Positions 61,773-64,000 of a stretch of DNA of 64,000 bases are shown piece by piece (position 1 is the first letter of the stretch; the number at the start of each line of letters is the position of its first letter). The position numbers and the translations under genes are program-made. Below the pieces are notes generated by a model. It ran no database searches and was not told where the DNA came from. It worked only from the letters and a program-made list of their open reading frames with translations. Origin of the DNA: Prionace glauca (taxonomy: Eukaryota; Chordata; Chondrichthyes; Carcharhiniformes; Carcharhinidae); NCBI GenBank assembly GCA_037974335.1, contig CM075760.1:11130600-11194599 (forward strand), read 5' to 3'.

Positions 61773-64000
61773 CACAGATACAGAGAGAGAGACACACACA
61801 CAGATACAAGAGAAAGAGAGACATACAGATACAGAGAGAGAGTGACACAGATACAGAGAGAGAGAGAGACAGAGAGAGAGAGACAGATACAGTGAGAGAG
61901 AGAGAGAGACACACAGATACAGAGAAAGAGAGAGAGACACAGATACAGGGAGAGAGAAACACACTCAGATACAGAGAGAGAGAGATACAGATACAGTGAG
62001 AGAGAGAGAGAGACACACAGATACAGAGAAAGAGAGAGAGAGAGAGAGATACAGATACAGGGAGAGAGAGACACACACAGATACAGAGAGAGAGGGAGAG
62101 AAATACACAGATACAGAGCGAGGCACACACAGATATAGAGAGAGAGAGAGATACAGATACAGAGAGACACACACACACAGATACAGAGAGAAGGAGAGAT
62201 ACAGATACAGAGAGAGACACACACACAGATACAGAGAGAGAGAGAGATACAGATACAGAGAGAGAGAGACACACACAGATACAGAGAGAGAGAGAGCCAG
62301 AGAGATACAGATACAGAAAGAGAATGAGAGAGACACACTGATACAGAGAGAGAGACACACACAGATACACAGAGAGACAGAGACACACAGATACAGAGAG
62401 AGAAAGACACACACAGATAAACAGAGAGAGACACACACAGATACAGAGAGAGAGAGACATACACAGATACAGAGAGAGAGTGAGAGACACAGATACAGAG
62501 AGAGAGACACACACACAGATACAGAGAGAGAGAGAGCCAGAGAGATACAGATACAGAAAGAAAGTGAGAGAGACACACGGATACAAAGAGAGAGACACAC
62601 ACAGATACACAGAGAGAGAGACACACAGATACAGAGAGAGAGAGAGACACACAGATACAGAGAGAGAGACACACACAGATACACAGAGAGACAGAGACAC
62701 ACAGATACAGAGAGAGAAAGACACACACAGATAAACAGAGAGTGACACACACAGATACAGAGAGAGAGTGAGCCAGAGAGATACAGATACAGAAAGAGAG
62801 TGAGAGAGACACACTGATACAGAGAGAGAGACACACAGACACACAGAGAGACAGAGACACACAGATACAGAGAGAGAAAGACACACACAGATACACAGAG
62901 AGAGACACACACAGATACAGAGAGAGAGAGAGACAGAGATTCAGAGAGAGAGACAGCAAAGAGAGATACAGATACAGAAAGAGAGAGAGAGACATACACA
63001 GATACAGAGAGAGAGGACACACACAGATACAAGAGAAAGAGAGGCAAGCAGATACAGAGAGAGAGTGACACAGATACAGAGAGAGAGAGGCAGAGAGAGA
63101 GAGCGGATACAGAGAGAGAGAGAGACACACAGATACAGAGACAGAGAGAGACACAGATACAGAGAGAGAGAGAGATACAGATACAGAGAGAGAGAGACAC
63201 ACACAGATACAGAGAGAGAGAGATACAGATACAGAGAGAGAGGGAGGCACACACAGATACAGAGAGAGAGAGAGACACAGATACAGAGAGAGAGAGACAG
63301 ATACAGAGAGAGAGAGAGATACAGATAGACAGAGAGACACAGATACAGAGAGAGAAAGACACACACAGATACACAGAGAGAGACACACACAGATACAGAG
63401 AGAGAGAGAGACACACAGATACAGAGAGAGAGAGACACAGATACAGAGAGAGAGTGAGAAAAAACACACAGATACAGAGAGAGAGACACACACAGTTACA
63501 GAGAGAGAGAGACACACACAGATACAAGAGAAAGAGAGACACGCAGATACAGAGAGAGAGTGACACAGATACAGAGCGAGAGAGAGAGACACACAGATAC
63601 TGAGAGAGAGAGAGACGCAGACACAGAGAGAGACACACACACACAGATACAGAGAGAGAGAGAGCCAGAGAGATACAGATACAGAAAGAAAGTGAGAGAG
63701 ACACACTGATACAGAGAGAGAGACACACACAGATACACAGAGACACACAGATACAGAGAGAGAAAGACACACACAGATACACAGAGAGAGACACACACAG
63801 ATACAGGAAGAGAGAGACACACAGATACAGAGAGAGAGACACACACAGAGATACAGAGAGAGAGAGAGAGCAAGAGAGATACAGATACTGAAAGAGAGAG
63901 AGAGAAAACACACAGATACAGAGAGAGAGACACACACAGATACAAGAGAAAGAGAGGCAAGCAGATACAGAGAGAGAGTGACACAGATACAGAGAGAGAG

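Larger units (their letters stand above)
50538..64000 (+). repeat. GATACA(GA)n(CA)n array 6, continuing past the right edge
   Basis: At least 13.4 kb, the longest array, with no island of ordinary sequence except a short one near 61,745. Minus-strand frames up to 1,360 codons are repeat translations. Multi-kilobase block duplications are evident (see the 51.55-61.24 kb entry). No transition segment is reached before the window ends. Confidence 0.97.

Noticed and set aside
2884-64000. Bkm-type (GATA)n/(GACA)n sex-chromosome satellite
   Set aside because: Each unit has a single GATACA, not runs of GATA or GACA. The resemblance is superficial and gives no evidence of sex linkage.
2884-64000. 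Clusters of GATA-factor binding sites
   Set aside because: The motif is AGATAC, which does not fit WGATAR, and it is dictated by the repeat.
1-64000. Telomeric or rDNA sequence
   Set aside because: No TTAGGG arrays and no rRNA-like conserved blocks were seen on either strand.

Overview
This is eukaryotic repeat DNA, most likely from a cartilaginous fish (shark or ray). The argument rests on recognised repeats, not on genes. Six plus-strand copies, plus one partial inverted copy, of a tRNA-derived SINE carry the V-SINE-type central block seen in elasmobranch HE1-like SINEs. The LINE fragments have CR1-type 3' ends with TTCTATG-like tails. I see no host protein-coding gene, no rRNA, no functional tRNA, no CRISPR array and no sign of a prokaryotic or viral gene.

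About 85-90% of the window is three related low-complexity minisatellites. (a) A GATACA(GA)n(CA)n array, monomer about 20-30 bp and most often near 24 bp, purine-rich on the + strand. (b) A (CA)n-AAGAGAGAAA array. (c) Its reverse complement, TTTCTCTCTTT(GT)n. Because the common GATACA monomer is a multiple of 3, very long open frames run through the arrays on both strands (Arg/Glu/Asp/Thr/His-rich on +, Ser/Leu/Cys/Val-rich on -). They are repeat translations and are not annotated as genes.

The islands of ordinary sequence recur in a fixed order. Each block reads: TG array, short CR1-like 3' tail, 5'-truncated SINE (about 269 bp), an unclassified segment of about 640-650 bp ('segment U'), then a long GATACA array. 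Segment U starts near 2.24, 16.40, 20.16, 27.27, 35.65 and 49.89 kb (the second copy is truncated). Between successive U copies the return from GATACA array to TG array happens in two ways that alternate strictly. Type I (10.2-15.2, 23.7-25.8 and 45.7-48.1 kb) passes through degenerate marker sequence, a CA array, a sense LINE fragment and an antisense LINE fragment. Type II (19.23 and 34.89 kb) is a direct junction. The larger repeat is therefore a dimer (higher-order repeat) of roughly 11-23 kb, its length set by array expansion.

The first 2.07 kb is a large inverted repeat: SINE(-), CA array, short GATACA array, centre near 1,054-1,066, then the mirror image. Its arms share SINE variants absent from the other copies but differ by indels. 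Several younger nested tandem duplications (160 bp, about 378 bp, about 516 bp, 1.46 kb, about 1.95 kb, about 4.8 kb, about 5.83 kb) lie inside the arrays. A short template-switch-like hairpin lies at 11,112-11,147. The region looks like heterochromatic-type satellite DNA growing by multi-kilobase block duplication. Chromosomal position and function cannot be read from the sequence.
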